Assembly: GCA_049647585.1 (NCBI GenBank)
Contig: JBARXY010000012.1
Location: forward strand, 62,001-126,000
Length of the DNA stretch: 64,000 nt
Origin: JAGQSZ01 sp049647585
GTDB lineage: Bacteria; Actinomycetota; Acidimicrobiia; Acidimicrobiales; Microtrichaceae
Direction of reading: 5' to 3'
The translations under genes were made by a program, and so were the position numbers. The number at the start of each line of letters is the position of its first letter. Position 1 is the first letter of the stretch. The notes below the pieces were generated by a model. That model was not told the origin of the DNA. It ran no database searches and saw only the letters and a program-made list of their open reading frames with translations. Positions 1 through 8,321 of the stretch are shown one piece after another.

Positions 1-1
1 C

Positions 2-505
2 CTCACCGACTTCTGGTGGGCGGACAGTGGCGTCCAGCTGGACATGCGCTCGAACGAGATGAACAAGGGATCGGCTACGGCTTCAGGCTTCTCGATGCTC
101 GCCGGAATGGTCCGCTACGACGAAGTGACCCGAGGGAGCATCAACCACGCTGTCGGCTTTGCCTTCCCGACCATCTCCAAACTTTCTCCTGTCTGGCCCG
201 CATCCGGCTCGGACGGCAAATCGAACGACCCGAACGCGCCACGGATGGGCATGATGTTCAGGCTTCGCTCCGACGTCGACCTCAACTCCCTGGCCCCAAC
301 GGCTCGTCTGATCGCAAAGGCGATGCAGACCCATGGGGCGATCCTCTCGGACTCGAATCACGAGGGCATCGCCCTTGCTGGCGAGAACGACGACCGTTGG
401 GACGATGCAGATCTGGCGACGCTCTCCAAGTTGACCATGGCCGACTTCGAGGTGGTCGACCCGACGCCGATGAAGGTCGCCGACGACAGTTACGCCGTCC
501 GCTGA
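2..505 (+). CDS. Hypothetical export protein, C-terminal part (cut by window edge)
   Basis: The reading frame is open from base 2 and ends in TGA, so the 5' part of the gene lies outside the window. The visible 167 residues contain the stretches AVGFAFP, RMGMMFRLR and ARLIAKAMQTHGAIL, then a DDRWDDADLATL segment before the end. This arrangement (a Leu/Ile-rich block in which a residue group becomes 'obsolete', followed by WDD-L-L) is what I associate with secreted actinobacterial hypothetical proteins of unknown function. No catalytic motif is seen. It converges on cysS, with a repeat-filled 129-bp spacer between them. Confidence 0.6.
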   Translation, partial: LTDFWWADSGVQLDMRSNEMNKGSATASGFSMLAGMVRYDEVTRGSINHAVGFAFPTISKLSPVWPASGSDGKSNDPNAPRMGMMFRLRSDVDLNSLAPTARLIAKAMQTHGAILSDSNHEGIALAGENDDRWDDADLATLSKLTMADFEVVDPTPMKVADDSYAVR

Positions 506-514
506 TCTGACCGG

Positions 515-668
515 CCGGGCCGCACGCTGCTTCCGTCCGCGGAGCCTGGACCGGGTTCAGCCGGGGCGCACGCGGGTTCCGTCGGCGGAGCAATGGACCG
601 GGTTCCAGCGGCTGAGCCCGGGCCGCATGCGGGCTCAGCCGGGGCGCACGCGGGTTCCGTCGGCTGAG
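515..668. repeat. Imperfect repeats copying the 3' end and stop codon of cysS
   Basis: The last nine codons plus stop of cysS (635-664, minus strand) recur without mismatch as a 30-bp block at 557-586 in the downstream spacer. A more diverged copy begins near 515. Copies near 515 and 561 also share the following CGGAGC-N3-GGACCGGGTTC tract, giving a period of about 46 bp. Each minus-strand copy therefore carries the ADGTRVRPG-stop sequence or a relic of it. Confidence 0.8.
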
Positions 669-1996
669 TCCTCGGCTATCCAACCCGCAGCTTGGATCTG
701 GCCGCGCAGGTCATCGGCCGCGGCCCAGTCCTTGGCGGCACGAGCTTCGTCCCGCCGACGGGCCAGAGCTTCGATCTCGGCTGGAACCGTCTCGTCCTCG
801 CCGTGAAGCGACAACCCGACCGCTCCCAGAATCTCGGCCAGAGCTGCCGACAGTGGAGCCGCGCCGCCGTTGTCGCCATCGTCGAGTCGACGATTGATAT
901 CGGTCACCAGGCCGAAGATCTGGGCCGACACGGCGGGTGTGTCCAGATCGTCATCCATTGCATTGCGGAACGCGTCGACAGCCGTCGGGTCCGGCTCAGC
1001 CGTGTCGAGGGCCGCGACTCGTCTGGCAAGCGCGTCAAGACGGTCGAGCGCATGCTCCGCCGCGGTGATTGTCGCCTCTGTGACCTCCACCGGAGAGCGA
1101 TAGTGGGATCCGAGCACCAGCAGTCGATAGGCCCGGGGATCATGGGTGGCGACCAGATCGACCAGTGTCGTGAAGTTGTTCAGCGACTTCGACATCTTCT
1201 CGCCGCCGACCTCGACGAAGCCGTTGTGCACCCAGTGACCGGCGAACTCCCGCCCAAGCGCTACCGCCTGCGCCCGCTCGTTCTCGTGATGAGGGAACGC
1301 CAGGTCGCGACCGCCGCCGTGAAGGTCAAAACCGTCGCCCAACAGGTCCAGACTCATGACCACACATTCGGTGTGCCACCCAGGTCGACCGTCACCCCAC
1401 GGCGACGGCCACGAGGGCTCCCCCGGCTTGGCCAACTTCCACAACGCGAAGTCGGAGGGGTGACGCTTGGTCGACTCGCCGACCAACGACCGCTCTCCCC
1501 CGCCGACGAGTAGATCGTCGAGCGACTGATGCGACAGCAGTCCGTATCCGTCGACCTTTTCCACCGACAGATAGACGCCATCCGCAGTCGTATAGGCGGC
1601 GTCGCGTTCGACGAGTGACTCGATCATCGAAACCATGTCGTCCACATAGTCGGTCGCGTGTGGGTCATGGTCCGGGCGCATGACTCCGATCGCGTCCATC
1701 GCCCGGTACCAGACGTCCTCGAACTCCTTGGCGATGTCGTTGGCATCTCGACCTTCGGCGAGCGCTTTGGCGATGATCTTGTCGTCTATATCGGTGATGT
1801 TCGAGACGTATATGACCTTCTGACCCGACCAGATCAGATACCGGCGCAGGACGTCGAAGACCAGCGAGAACCGCCCGTGCCCCAGGTGAGGCGGACCGTA
1901 AACGGTCGGTCCGCAGACGTACATGGAGACCTCGCCCGCCTTCCGGGTACCGAGTGGTGCCACCCGCCCAGTAGCGGTGTCGAAGAGTCGAATCAT
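635..1996 (-). CDS. cysS: Cysteinyl-tRNA synthetase
   Basis: A class I aminoacyl-tRNA synthetase that charges tRNA-Cys in the cytoplasm. The 453 residues start MIRLFDTATG. They contain the HIGH-box variant HLGH after YVCGPTVYGPP, the zinc-site residues Cys (YVCGP), Cys (WHTECVVMS) and the HGGGRDLAFPHHENE block, and the KMSKS loop in GGEKMSKSLNN. Length matches the family. I chose the ATG at 1996 because it begins the conserved N-terminus; an upstream in-frame ATG at 2074 would overlap the divergent gene. A mycothiol ligase (MshC) is a paralogous alternative, but the full anticodon-binding C-terminus favours CysS. Confidence 0.93.
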   Translation of the reverse strand: MIRLFDTATGRVAPLGTRKAGEVSMYVCGPTVYGPPHLGHGRFSLVFDVLRRYLIWSGQKVIYVSNITDIDDKIIAKALAEGRDANDIAKEFEDVWYRAMDAIGVMRPDHDPHATDYVDDMVSMIESLVERDAAYTTADGVYLSVEKVDGYGLLSHQSLDDLLVGGGERSLVGESTKRHPSDFALWKLAKPGEPSWPSPWGDGRPGWHTECVVMSLDLLGDGFDLHGGGRDLAFPHHENERAQAVALGREFAGHWVHNGFVEVGGEKMSKSLNNFTTLVDLVATHDPRAYRLLVLGSHYRSPVEVTEATITAAEHALDRLDALARRVAALDTAEPDPTAVDAFRNAMDDDLDTPAVSAQIFGLVTDINRRLDDGDNGGAAPLSAALAEILGAVGLSLHGEDETVPAEIEALARRRDEARAAKDWAAADDLRGQIQAAGWIAEDSADGTRVRPG

Positions 1997-2019
1997 GAAG
2001 TCCAAGTCTACCGGTCGAT

Positions 2020-3519
2020 ATGGGTGACCAATTCGGTGAATTAGCCCGTTCAATTGTCTGCCGGCGCGCCGCATTCGGGCGGTTGCTCCGTACCCTCATT
2101 GGTGTGCTCTCCACTTCTCGTCCCGATCCGGACTCGTCGGCTGGCGGAACCCCCGACGGAGCTCCCCTGACAAACTCCGCGGAGGCAACCGCCGATGAGG
2201 CGTTCCGCGCAGGACTGGAGGGAACTGACCGGGAGGGGACATCGGTTATCCGGAGGCAACGGAATCCGAACCACGGAGCACGTTCGCTCCGTTCCCGCCA
2301 CGGTGCATCCGTCATCGAGCCCCGACTACCGGCCGCCGTCCCCACGACAATCGCCAGCGTCGCATTGCCGATCGTCGTCGCACTAGTCGCGGTGCTCCTG
2401 GGACTTCCGGGTGCAGTCACGATCGCGCTGGTAGCGGCCGGATCGATCGTCGCCGGCGCCATCACCATGTTCTGGATCGTCCGACCGCTCACCGAGATGA
2501 CGGTCAGCGCCGTGATCGACCGGAGCGACGTCGAGCAGGCTCTGACCGACGAGCGCTCTGCACAGCACTTCCGCGACAGGCTCGATCGAGCGCTGCGCTC
2601 TTCCCAGAGCGAGCCGGCGACCATCGGAATCTGCCTTCGGGCGGTCAAAGAGATCCTTCCCGAGTCCGACATCTCGCTGCTGCTCAACCTTCCCAACGAG
2701 CCGATCATCGGTTGGCGGGTCAGTCTGGTCGAGGGTCGACTAAAGCCTGCGGTTCCGGTTTCCAACGGACCCACCTGCGTTGGGCTGGGAACCTTGAGCA
2801 CCGCAGTTTCGTCGAGTTCGACGACCCTCGACGCCTGTGGCCACCTGAGTAACGAAGGCCACGACGTATCGTCAGTGTGCATCCCCCTGTCGCTCGGCGA
2901 GAGGACGCTCGGGGCGGTGTCTGCCACCAGCGCACCCGGCGAAGTTCCGCCACTCGACGTGATCGAACGGGTCGAGTGGGTCATCGAACGCTCAGCCGTG
3001 CGGGTCGCGGAACAGCGGCTCCAGCGCGGCCCATCGGTTGCCGGTCGTCCGGATCCCGTCACCGGACTGCCCGGCCCGTCTGCTCTGCGACACCAGCTGC
3101 GTGATCTTGTCAGGACTCTCTCGCCGTTCTGCGTAGCCATCATCTCCATCGATTCCTTCGACGAGATTCGCTACCGCTCCGGTGAGGACGCCGCCGACCA
3201 GACCCTGGGCCTTGTCGCAGATGCCCTGTGCTCAACGGTCCGCCCCGACGACCTGGTGTGTCGCATCGACGGTCCACGTTTTGCCGTGGTGTTCGCCGAC
3301 TGCACCGCACGACAGGCAATCGCCGCCATGGAACGCTTCCGCGAATCCCTCGCGTTGATGCTCGCGGCTGAGAGTCAGACGCCATTCACCTGTTCTGCGG
3401 GACTCGTCGAATCGCATCGAGCGACCTCGATCGAATCGCTGATCGAGCTATCGGTCGAGGCCTGCGCAGAAGCGGAAGCCGCGGGCGGAAACAGGGTCAA
3501 CCAGTCCTTCGAACGCTGA
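2020..3519 (+). CDS. Membrane-anchored degenerate GGDEF protein with intact I-site
   Basis: 499 residues. A low-complexity N-terminus precedes two hydrophobic segments (about residues 104-150), then a GAF-like middle region, then a GGDEF-fold domain from about 345 that opens with DPVTGLPG. The active-site motif is DGPRF instead of GGDEF (about 416-420), so cyclase activity is unlikely. RPDD lies exactly five residues before it, which matches the RxxD inhibitory site that binds c-di-GMP. I infer a c-di-GMP receptor rather than an enzyme. The start is uncertain: ATG 2020 is used, but a GTG at 2104 is possible. It is divergent from cysS. Confidence 0.75.
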   Translation: MGDQFGELARSIVCRRAAFGRLLRTLIGVLSTSRPDPDSSAGGTPDGAPLTNSAEATADEAFRAGLEGTDREGTSVIRRQRNPNHGARSLRSRHGASVIEPRLPAAVPTTIASVALPIVVALVAVLLGLPGAVTIALVAAGSIVAGAITMFWIVRPLTEMTVSAVIDRSDVEQALTDERSAQHFRDRLDRALRSSQSEPATIGICLRAVKEILPESDISLLLNLPNEPIIGWRVSLVEGRLKPAVPVSNGPTCVGLGTLSTAVSSSSTTLDACGHLSNEGHDVSSVCIPLSLGERTLGAVSATSAPGEVPPLDVIERVEWVIERSAVRVAEQRLQRGPSVAGRPDPVTGLPGPSALRHQLRDLVRTLSPFCVAIISIDSFDEIRYRSGEDAADQTLGLVADALCSTVRPDDLVCRIDGPRFAVVFADCTARQAIAAMERFRESLALMLAAESQTPFTCSAGLVESHRATSIESLIELSVEACAEAEAAGGNRVNQSFER

Positions 3520-3570
3520 ACCGAACGGTCGGCCGGCGGCGGCTGACAGCCAGCCGGCGGGAGGCTGGCA

Positions 3571-3650
3571 GCCGGCCTGCGGCAGCGGCTCCAGCGGGCA
3601 ACGGTCAATAGCCGGCCTGCGGCAGCGGCTCCAGCGGGCAACGGTCAATA
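3571..3650. repeat. Two exact 40-bp tandem repeats
   Basis: The 40-bp unit at 3571-3610 is repeated without mismatch at 3611-3650. It fills the spacer between the convergent GGDEF-like gene (ending 3519) and SDR gene (ending 3667). It is GC-rich, with CAGCGGCTCCAGCGGGCAA in each copy. Exact identity suggests a recent duplication. No open frame or protein match is apparent. Confidence 0.9.
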
Positions 3651-3666
3651 GCTGGCCCTGCAGAGC

Positions 3667-4488
3667 TCAGTTGAGAAAGTCGATCGGCTCCCGTCCGTCG
3701 CGGACACGCTCCATCCTGTCCACAGCACCCCAGGCAACCTCGGGTTGCGGAAGAACCCAGAAGCGATTCTCAGCAACTGCCTCCACCACCGCGTCGGCGA
3801 CGGTTGACGCCTCGGCCCCTGCGTCGTTGCCGGCACGGATCTGGACAGCCAAGTCCGCTACCTCAGGTGTCAGATGTTCCTGGGCAATCCCTGCTGCGGC
3901 CAACGAGTTGGCGGCCATCGGCGAGCGGATGTTTCCGGGACACACAACCGACGCGTGCACGTGAGGTGCAACCCGGTTCAGTTCGTGCCGCAACGATTCC
4001 ATCAGACCGACGACGGCGTGTTTGGAAGCGACGTAGGGGCCGAGCGCCGGCGTCGCCACAAGCCCAGCTCCGGAGGCCACCGCGATGACGTGACCCGAGT
4101 TCCGTTCGATCATCCCAGGAACCGCCGCGCGCACTCCATGGAGTACGCCCCAGAAGTTGACGTCCATCTGGAGCCGCCACTGCTCGATCGGGATCTCCCA
4201 GACCATGCCGGGCAGATACACACCGGCGTTCAGAACACTGAGTCGAAGGTCCCCCAGATCTGAGGCAGCGTCGACCAGCTCGCGATGGTGGGATTCCCGC
4301 TCCACGTCGCCAACCAGAACCTCGACCGTCGTGCCGGCGGGAAGCTCCTCGACGGTCCGGTCCAACGCCGCGCTGTCACGATCGGCAAGCACCAGAGCAA
4401 CATCCTCGCTGGCCAGTCGGCGCGCAATTGCCGAACCGATCCCCCCGCCTGCACCGGTGACGATCGCTACCGATCCGTTCAGCTTCAT
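3667..4488 (-). CDS. Short-chain dehydrogenase/reductase
   Basis: A 273-residue classical SDR with a Rossmann fold, probably an NAD(P)-dependent oxidoreductase in the cytoplasm. It has the cofactor motif TGAGGGIG near residue 11, the NAG motif (SVLNAGVY), the catalytic Ser in AVASGAG and the YVASK catalytic Tyr/Lys pair. An Asp after the second strand (LVLADRD) suggests a preference for NAD over NADP. Substrate cannot be assigned. ATG 4488 follows a GGGAG ribosome site. It is divergent from valS with a 68-bp spacer. Confidence 0.85.
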   Translation of the reverse strand: MKLNGSVAIVTGAGGGIGSAIARRLASEDVALVLADRDSAALDRTVEELPAGTTVEVLVGDVERESHHRELVDAASDLGDLRLSVLNAGVYLPGMVWEIPIEQWRLQMDVNFWGVLHGVRAAVPGMIERNSGHVIAVASGAGLVATPALGPYVASKHAVVGLMESLRHELNRVAPHVHASVVCPGNIRSPMAANSLAAAGIAQEHLTPEVADLAVQIRAGNDAGAEASTVADAVVEAVAENRFWVLPQPEVAWGAVDRMERVRDGREPIDFLN

Positions 4489-4541
4489 TGGAACTCCCGT
4501 TGCTCGCCGTAACGGCTTCGAACGCTAGTGGGCACTGCGGA

Positions 4542-4547
4542 TAGCGT
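4542..4547 (+). promoter_or_regulatory. Candidate -10 element for valS
   Basis: TAGCGT lies 9 nt before the valS ATG (4557) and no Shine-Dalgarno motif is present, so the mRNA is probably leaderless or nearly so. No convincing -35 hexamer. Confidence 0.4.
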
Positions 4548-4556
4548 TGGGGCCGT

Positions 4557-7214
4557 ATGTCTGCCAATCCCCCCTCCCCCCGTCCCGTTCGCTCCGTTCC
4601 GAACAAGCCGACAGTGGACGGCCTGGAGGCCCGTTGGACCGAGACCTGGTCCGCCGAGGACACTTATCGATTCGATCGCAGCGCTGAGCGTCCCGGCGTC
4701 TTCTCGATCGACACTCCCCCGCCGACGGCGTCGGGTTCGCTCCACGTCGGCCACGTCTTCAGCTACACCCACACCGACACCATCGCCCGGTTCCAGCGGA
4801 TGAGGGGCATGGAGGTCTTCTACCCGATCGGTTGGGACGACAACGGGCTGCCGACCGAGCGGCGCGTCGAGAACTACTACGGCGTCCTTTGCGAACCGAC
4901 GCTTCCCTATGTCGACGATTTCCAGCCCCCCGCAGAACCGGCCAAGGAACGCAGGGACTTCATCCCGATCTCGCGACTCAACTTCATCGAGCTCTGTCAG
5001 GAGCTTCTCGTCGACGACGAATTGGCCTTCGAGGAGCTCTTCAAGCGGCTCGGACTCTCGATCGACTGGAGTCTGCAGTACACCACGATCAGCGAGTCCA
5101 CGCGTCGAGTCTCACAGCGCGCATTCCTCCACAACCTGGCTCGTGGTGAGGCCTATTCGAGCGAGGCTCCATCGTTGTGGGACGTCACCTTCCAGACGGC
5201 CGTGGCACAGGCCGAGCTTGAGGACCGGGAACGACCCGGAGCGTTCCACAAGATTTCGTTCAAGGCATCTGACGGCACCGACGTCATGATCGACACGACA
5301 CGGCCCGAGCTTCTCGTCAGCTGTGTCGCCCTAGTCGCCCATCCGAGCGACGAGCGTTACCAGCCGATGTTCGGCTCGACGGTCACGACTCCCGTTTTCG
5401 GAGTCGAGGTCCCCGTTCTTGCCCACGAACTCGCCGAGCCCGACAAGGGAACCGGCATCGCGATGATCTGCACCTTCGGCGACACGACCGACGTCACCTG
5501 GTGGCGCGAACTCAACCTGCCCTCCCGCGCGGTCATTGGACGGGACGGACGTTTCGCCGAGGAGACGCCGCACTGGGTCGACAGCGAGTCAGGTCGGGAA
5601 GCGTATTCACGGATCGCCCGAAAGGCGGCCGGCGGTGCCCGCGAACAGATGGTCGAACTGCTTCAGGCGTCGGGTGACCTGCACGGCGAGATCCGCAAGA
5701 TCCAACATCAGGTCAAGTTCTTCGAAAAGGGTGACAAGCCCCTCGAGATCATCACCTCGCGTCAGTGGTACATCCGCAACGGGGGCCGCTCAGAAGAACT
5801 GCGCGACACCCTCATCGCGCGTGGCGGAGAGGTCGAATGGCATCCCGGCTACATGCAGCACCGCTACGACAACTGGGTCGGAGGCCTCAACGGCGACTGG
5901 CTCGTCTCTCGCCAGCGCTACTTCGGTGTTCCGTTCCCGCTGTGGTACCGCCTCGACGAGGATGGCAACCCGGACTACGACGCCCCGATCACTCCCGTCG
6001 AGTCGATCCTGCCGATCGACCCGCAGTCGCAGTGTCCCGAGGGTTTCACCGAGGACCAGCGCGGAGTTCCCGGCGGGTTCATCGGTGACCCGGACGTCAT
6101 GGACACCTGGGCCACATCGTCGCTGACCCCTCAGGTCGCCACCCGTTGGGGCGACGACGGAGATCTGTTCTCGCGCACCTTCCCGATGGACATGCGACCC
6201 CAGGGTCACGACATCATCCGCACGTGGCTGTTCGCGACGATGGTCCGCAGCAACTACGAACACCAGAGCGCTCCCTGGCGTCACGCCGCGCTGTCAGGGT
6301 GGATCCTCGACCCCGACCGCAAGAAGATGTCGAAGTCGAAGGGCAACGTCGTCGTCCCCACCCATTTGCTGGAGGGACACGGGTCCGACGGTGTCCGGTA
6401 CTGGGCCGCCTCGGCCAGGCCGGGAACAGACACGACCTTCGATGAATCCCAGATGAAGGTCGGACGTCGACTGGCCATCAAGTTGTTGAACGCCTCCAAT
6501 TTCGTCCTGTCCTTCGGAGTCGATGAGGACGGTGCCGTCGGCGATGAGGTGTCGTTGGACAAGATCACCGAGCCGATCGATCTGGCGATGATCAACAAGC
6601 TTACCGATCTCGTTGCTGGTGCAACTACAGCGTTCGAGTCCTTCGACTACGCACGGGCACTGGAGCACACCGAGGCGTTCTTCTGGAGCTTCTGCGACGA
6701 CTACCTGGAGCTGGTCAAGACCCGCGCCTACGGAGTTCGACTCGACCTCGGTGCCGGGGCCGGCGCTGGGACTGAGGAGCCGACGGGACCTTCACCGGAG
6801 GCGACGGCGTCGGCCAGGTCGGCGCTCGCGATCGCGCTCTCGACGCTGCACAGGCTCTTTGCTCCGTTCCTTCCCTTCACGACCGAGGAAGCCTGGTCAT
6901 GGTGGATGGACGGATCGGTCCACCGGGCAACCTGGCCCACGGTTGACGAGTTCGGTGCTCTCGCGTCCAAGGGGAACCCGGCGGCCCTGGACCTGGCTGC
7001 CGAGGTTCTGTCCTCGCTACGTGGAGCAAAATCCGCTGCGAAGGTCCGAATGGGATCAGACATCCGCTCGGCGGTAATCCGGGACACGCCCGAACGTCTG
7101 AGCCTGTTCGCAACGGTGTCATCGGATGTGGCGCTCGCCGGGAAGGTCACCGCGATGTCCACCGAGACCGCAGAGTCCTATTCGGTCGACACCATCATCG
7201 ACCCACCCGCCTGA
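4557..7214 (+). CDS. valS: Valyl-tRNA synthetase
   Basis: A class I aminoacyl-tRNA synthetase with an editing domain, 885 residues. The HIGH box is HVGH (about residue 63), followed by DDNGLPTERRVEN, typical of the archaeal-like ValS subgroup also found in actinobacteria. The editing (CP1) domain follows. The KMSKS loop is in RKKMSKSKGN (about residue 590), then an anticodon-binding region. A short Gly/Ala repeat (GAGAGAG) lies in the C-terminal helical domain. It probably attaches valine to tRNA-Val; Ile or Leu specificity is less likely from the DDNGLPTER block. Its 3' end has a decayed duplicate downstream. Confidence 0.93.
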   Translation: MSANPPSPRPVRSVPNKPTVDGLEARWTETWSAEDTYRFDRSAERPGVFSIDTPPPTASGSLHVGHVFSYTHTDTIARFQRMRGMEVFYPIGWDDNGLPTERRVENYYGVLCEPTLPYVDDFQPPAEPAKERRDFIPISRLNFIELCQELLVDDELAFEELFKRLGLSIDWSLQYTTISESTRRVSQRAFLHNLARGEAYSSEAPSLWDVTFQTAVAQAELEDRERPGAFHKISFKASDGTDVMIDTTRPELLVSCVALVAHPSDERYQPMFGSTVTTPVFGVEVPVLAHELAEPDKGTGIAMICTFGDTTDVTWWRELNLPSRAVIGRDGRFAEETPHWVDSESGREAYSRIARKAAGGAREQMVELLQASGDLHGEIRKIQHQVKFFEKGDKPLEIITSRQWYIRNGGRSEELRDTLIARGGEVEWHPGYMQHRYDNWVGGLNGDWLVSRQRYFGVPFPLWYRLDEDGNPDYDAPITPVESILPIDPQSQCPEGFTEDQRGVPGGFIGDPDVMDTWATSSLTPQVATRWGDDGDLFSRTFPMDMRPQGHDIIRTWLFATMVRSNYEHQSAPWRHAALSGWILDPDRKKMSKSKGNVVVPTHLLEGHGSDGVRYWAASARPGTDTTFDESQMKVGRRLAIKLLNASNFVLSFGVDEDGAVGDEVSLDKITEPIDLAMINKLTDLVAGATTAFESFDYARALEHTEAFFWSFCDDYLELVKTRAYGVRLDLGAGAGAGTEEPTGPSPEATASARSALAIALSTLHRLFAPFLPFTTEEAWSWWMDGSVHRATWPTVDEFGALASKGNPAALDLAAEVLSSLRGAKSAAKVRMGSDIRSAVIRDTPERLSLFATVSSDVALAGKVTAMSTETAESYSVDTIIDPPA

Positions 7215-7265
7215 GTCTGGCCGCCCGAAATCCACCGGCTCATCGACCCATCCCGACTGAGCTGG
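7195..7265. repeat. Decayed duplicate of the valS 3' end
   Basis: The end of valS including its stop codon (7195-7220) is matched by 7240-7265 with a few substitutions and compensating one-base indels. Both copies carry TCATCGACCCA, then C/G-rich bases, then CTGAG. The second TGA lies about 45 bp after the first. Confidence 0.55.
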
Positions 7266-7295
7266 GCTACACGGCCTCGGGCTGTCGACCCGGCT

Positions 7296-7976
7296 TTAGT
7301 CGGGCTCGGGCAGACGACCTTGTTTGAGGTCGACCATACGCACCACGGTTCGGTAGAACTCATCCGGGTCATCGACGTCGTCGATCGAGCGGAAGCCGGA
7401 GCGTTCGTTCGCGGATTCGATGCAGATTGTCGCAGTGTGCGCAATCCACTGACCCAGCGATTCGCGTCGGGTTATGTCCGTCACCTTGCCCCAGGGGATG
7501 AACTCCGCCTGGCGATTCAGCACCCCGCTGACCCGCAGGACCCGCAGGTCGGTGACCACGTAACGGGTAAACGATGCCTGCAGAGCCCGGATTCCGACCA
7601 GCACCGAGAACATGGCCAGGCCGATGAACGCGGCCATCGTCAAAACTCCGACCTTGAGTAGAGCGACCAGCACAACAGCGGTCAGCACGGCGAGCGTCGA
7701 CGGCAACTGCGACATGAGAAACCCGCGGACCGATCGGGTCTCCTCAAGCTTCACGTCTTCGTCGTAGAGCAGATAGGCGTCGGCGATGGTCGCCGGATGC
7801 CATCCCCTGGACGCTCGGTGCCGGGACTGACCTGCCCCCGGGCGTGGGCTGTGACTCGGGGGATTCGAGCGGTGCCGTTCGCCGGCCTGGCGCTCCCTGC
7901 CCTGGCGCTCCCTGCCCTGGCGCTCGCGGCCCTGCCACGGCTCCGAGTTCCGATCGGGACGCCGAGCGGTTGTCAT
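7296..7976 (-). CDS. PH-domain membrane protein (bPH2/YdbT-like)
   Basis: 226 residues. The N-terminus is polar and carries GRERQ pentapeptide repeats (about residues 16-30). Two membrane segments (about 90-135, LAVLTAVVLVALLKVG and AFIGLAMFSVLVGI) precede a bacterial PH-like domain, recognised by TRYVVTDLRVLRVSGVLNR, IPWGKVTDI and an F-Y/R-V end. The family is membrane-bound and of unsettled function. It converges on valS. The start is uncertain because the repeat-rich N-terminus is not conserved; an internal start is possible. Confidence 0.75.
   Translation of the reverse strand: MTTARRPDRNSEPWQGRERQGRERQGRERQAGERHRSNPPSHSPRPGAGQSRHRASRGWHPATIADAYLLYDEDVKLEETRSVRGFLMSQLPSTLAVLTAVVLVALLKVGVLTMAAFIGLAMFSVLVGIRALQASFTRYVVTDLRVLRVSGVLNRQAEFIPWGKVTDITRRESLGQWIAHTATICIESANERSGFRSIDDVDDPDEFYRTVVRMVDLKQGRLPEPD
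7887..7931. repeat. Three 15-bp in-frame repeats (GRERQ) in the PH protein
   Basis: Units at 7887-7901, 7902-7916 and 7917-7931. The first two are identical (CTGGCGCTCCCTGCC) and the third differs at two bases. They encode charged pentapeptides in the cytoplasmic N-terminus. Confidence 0.85.
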
Positions 7977-8010
7977 TGCGACCTAGTGTCCTGGCGGTCC
8001 ACAGCCAACC

Positions 8011-8184
8011 TCAGCCGAGATTGCCGAGGAAGTCGGCGAACTTTCCGAGCGCCTCCTGCATGAACGTTCCCATGTTGGCTAGAACCGCCCCGAAGTCACT
8101 CGCAGCCGTAGCCGGGTTCCTCCAGATGGCAAGGACCATGAATCCACCGACGAACACGAGTACGAGTTGAAGCTTCTTGTCCAT
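8011..8184 (-). CDS. Small single-span membrane protein
   Basis: 57 residues beginning MDKKLQLVLVFVGG. There is one hydrophobic segment (about residues 5-20), then a segment ending GKFADFLGNLG that could form an amphipathic helix. A GGAGG motif five bases before the ATG at 8184 fixes the start; an ATG four codons upstream would place that motif inside the gene. No family recognised. It lies downstream of mscS on the same strand, and their relationship is unknown. Good ribosome site, codon use and orientation make it likely real. Confidence 0.6.
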   Translation of the reverse strand: MDKKLQLVLVFVGGFMVLAIWRNPATAASDFGAVLANMGTFMQEALGKFADFLGNLG

Positions 8185-8321
8185 CGCGTCCTCCACCCTT
8201 CATCCAGTTGTACAAACAAGCTGACATTGCAGAGGTCGACCCGGATTCGAACGCGCCAAGCGACGAGCGTTCCGTCCGCGGCGACGAACGTACCAGCGGA
8301 GCAGATCGCGCTGGTGGACCC

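Noticed and set aside
1665..3149. 494-codon open frame on the minus strand
   Set aside because: It spans cysS and the GGDEF-like gene antisense, with Arg/Ser-rich translation typical of shadow frames in GC-rich DNA.
7252..7304. CCCGACT / AGTCGGG pair as a valS terminator
   Set aside because: The pairing arms are 7 bp with a loop of about 39 nt, and one arm belongs to the decayed valS duplicate. Too weak to list as a terminator.
8225..8260. GATTCGAAC resembling the T-loop of a tRNA
   Set aside because: The flanking bases do not form a 5-bp T stem, and no anticodon or acceptor stem can be built on either strand.
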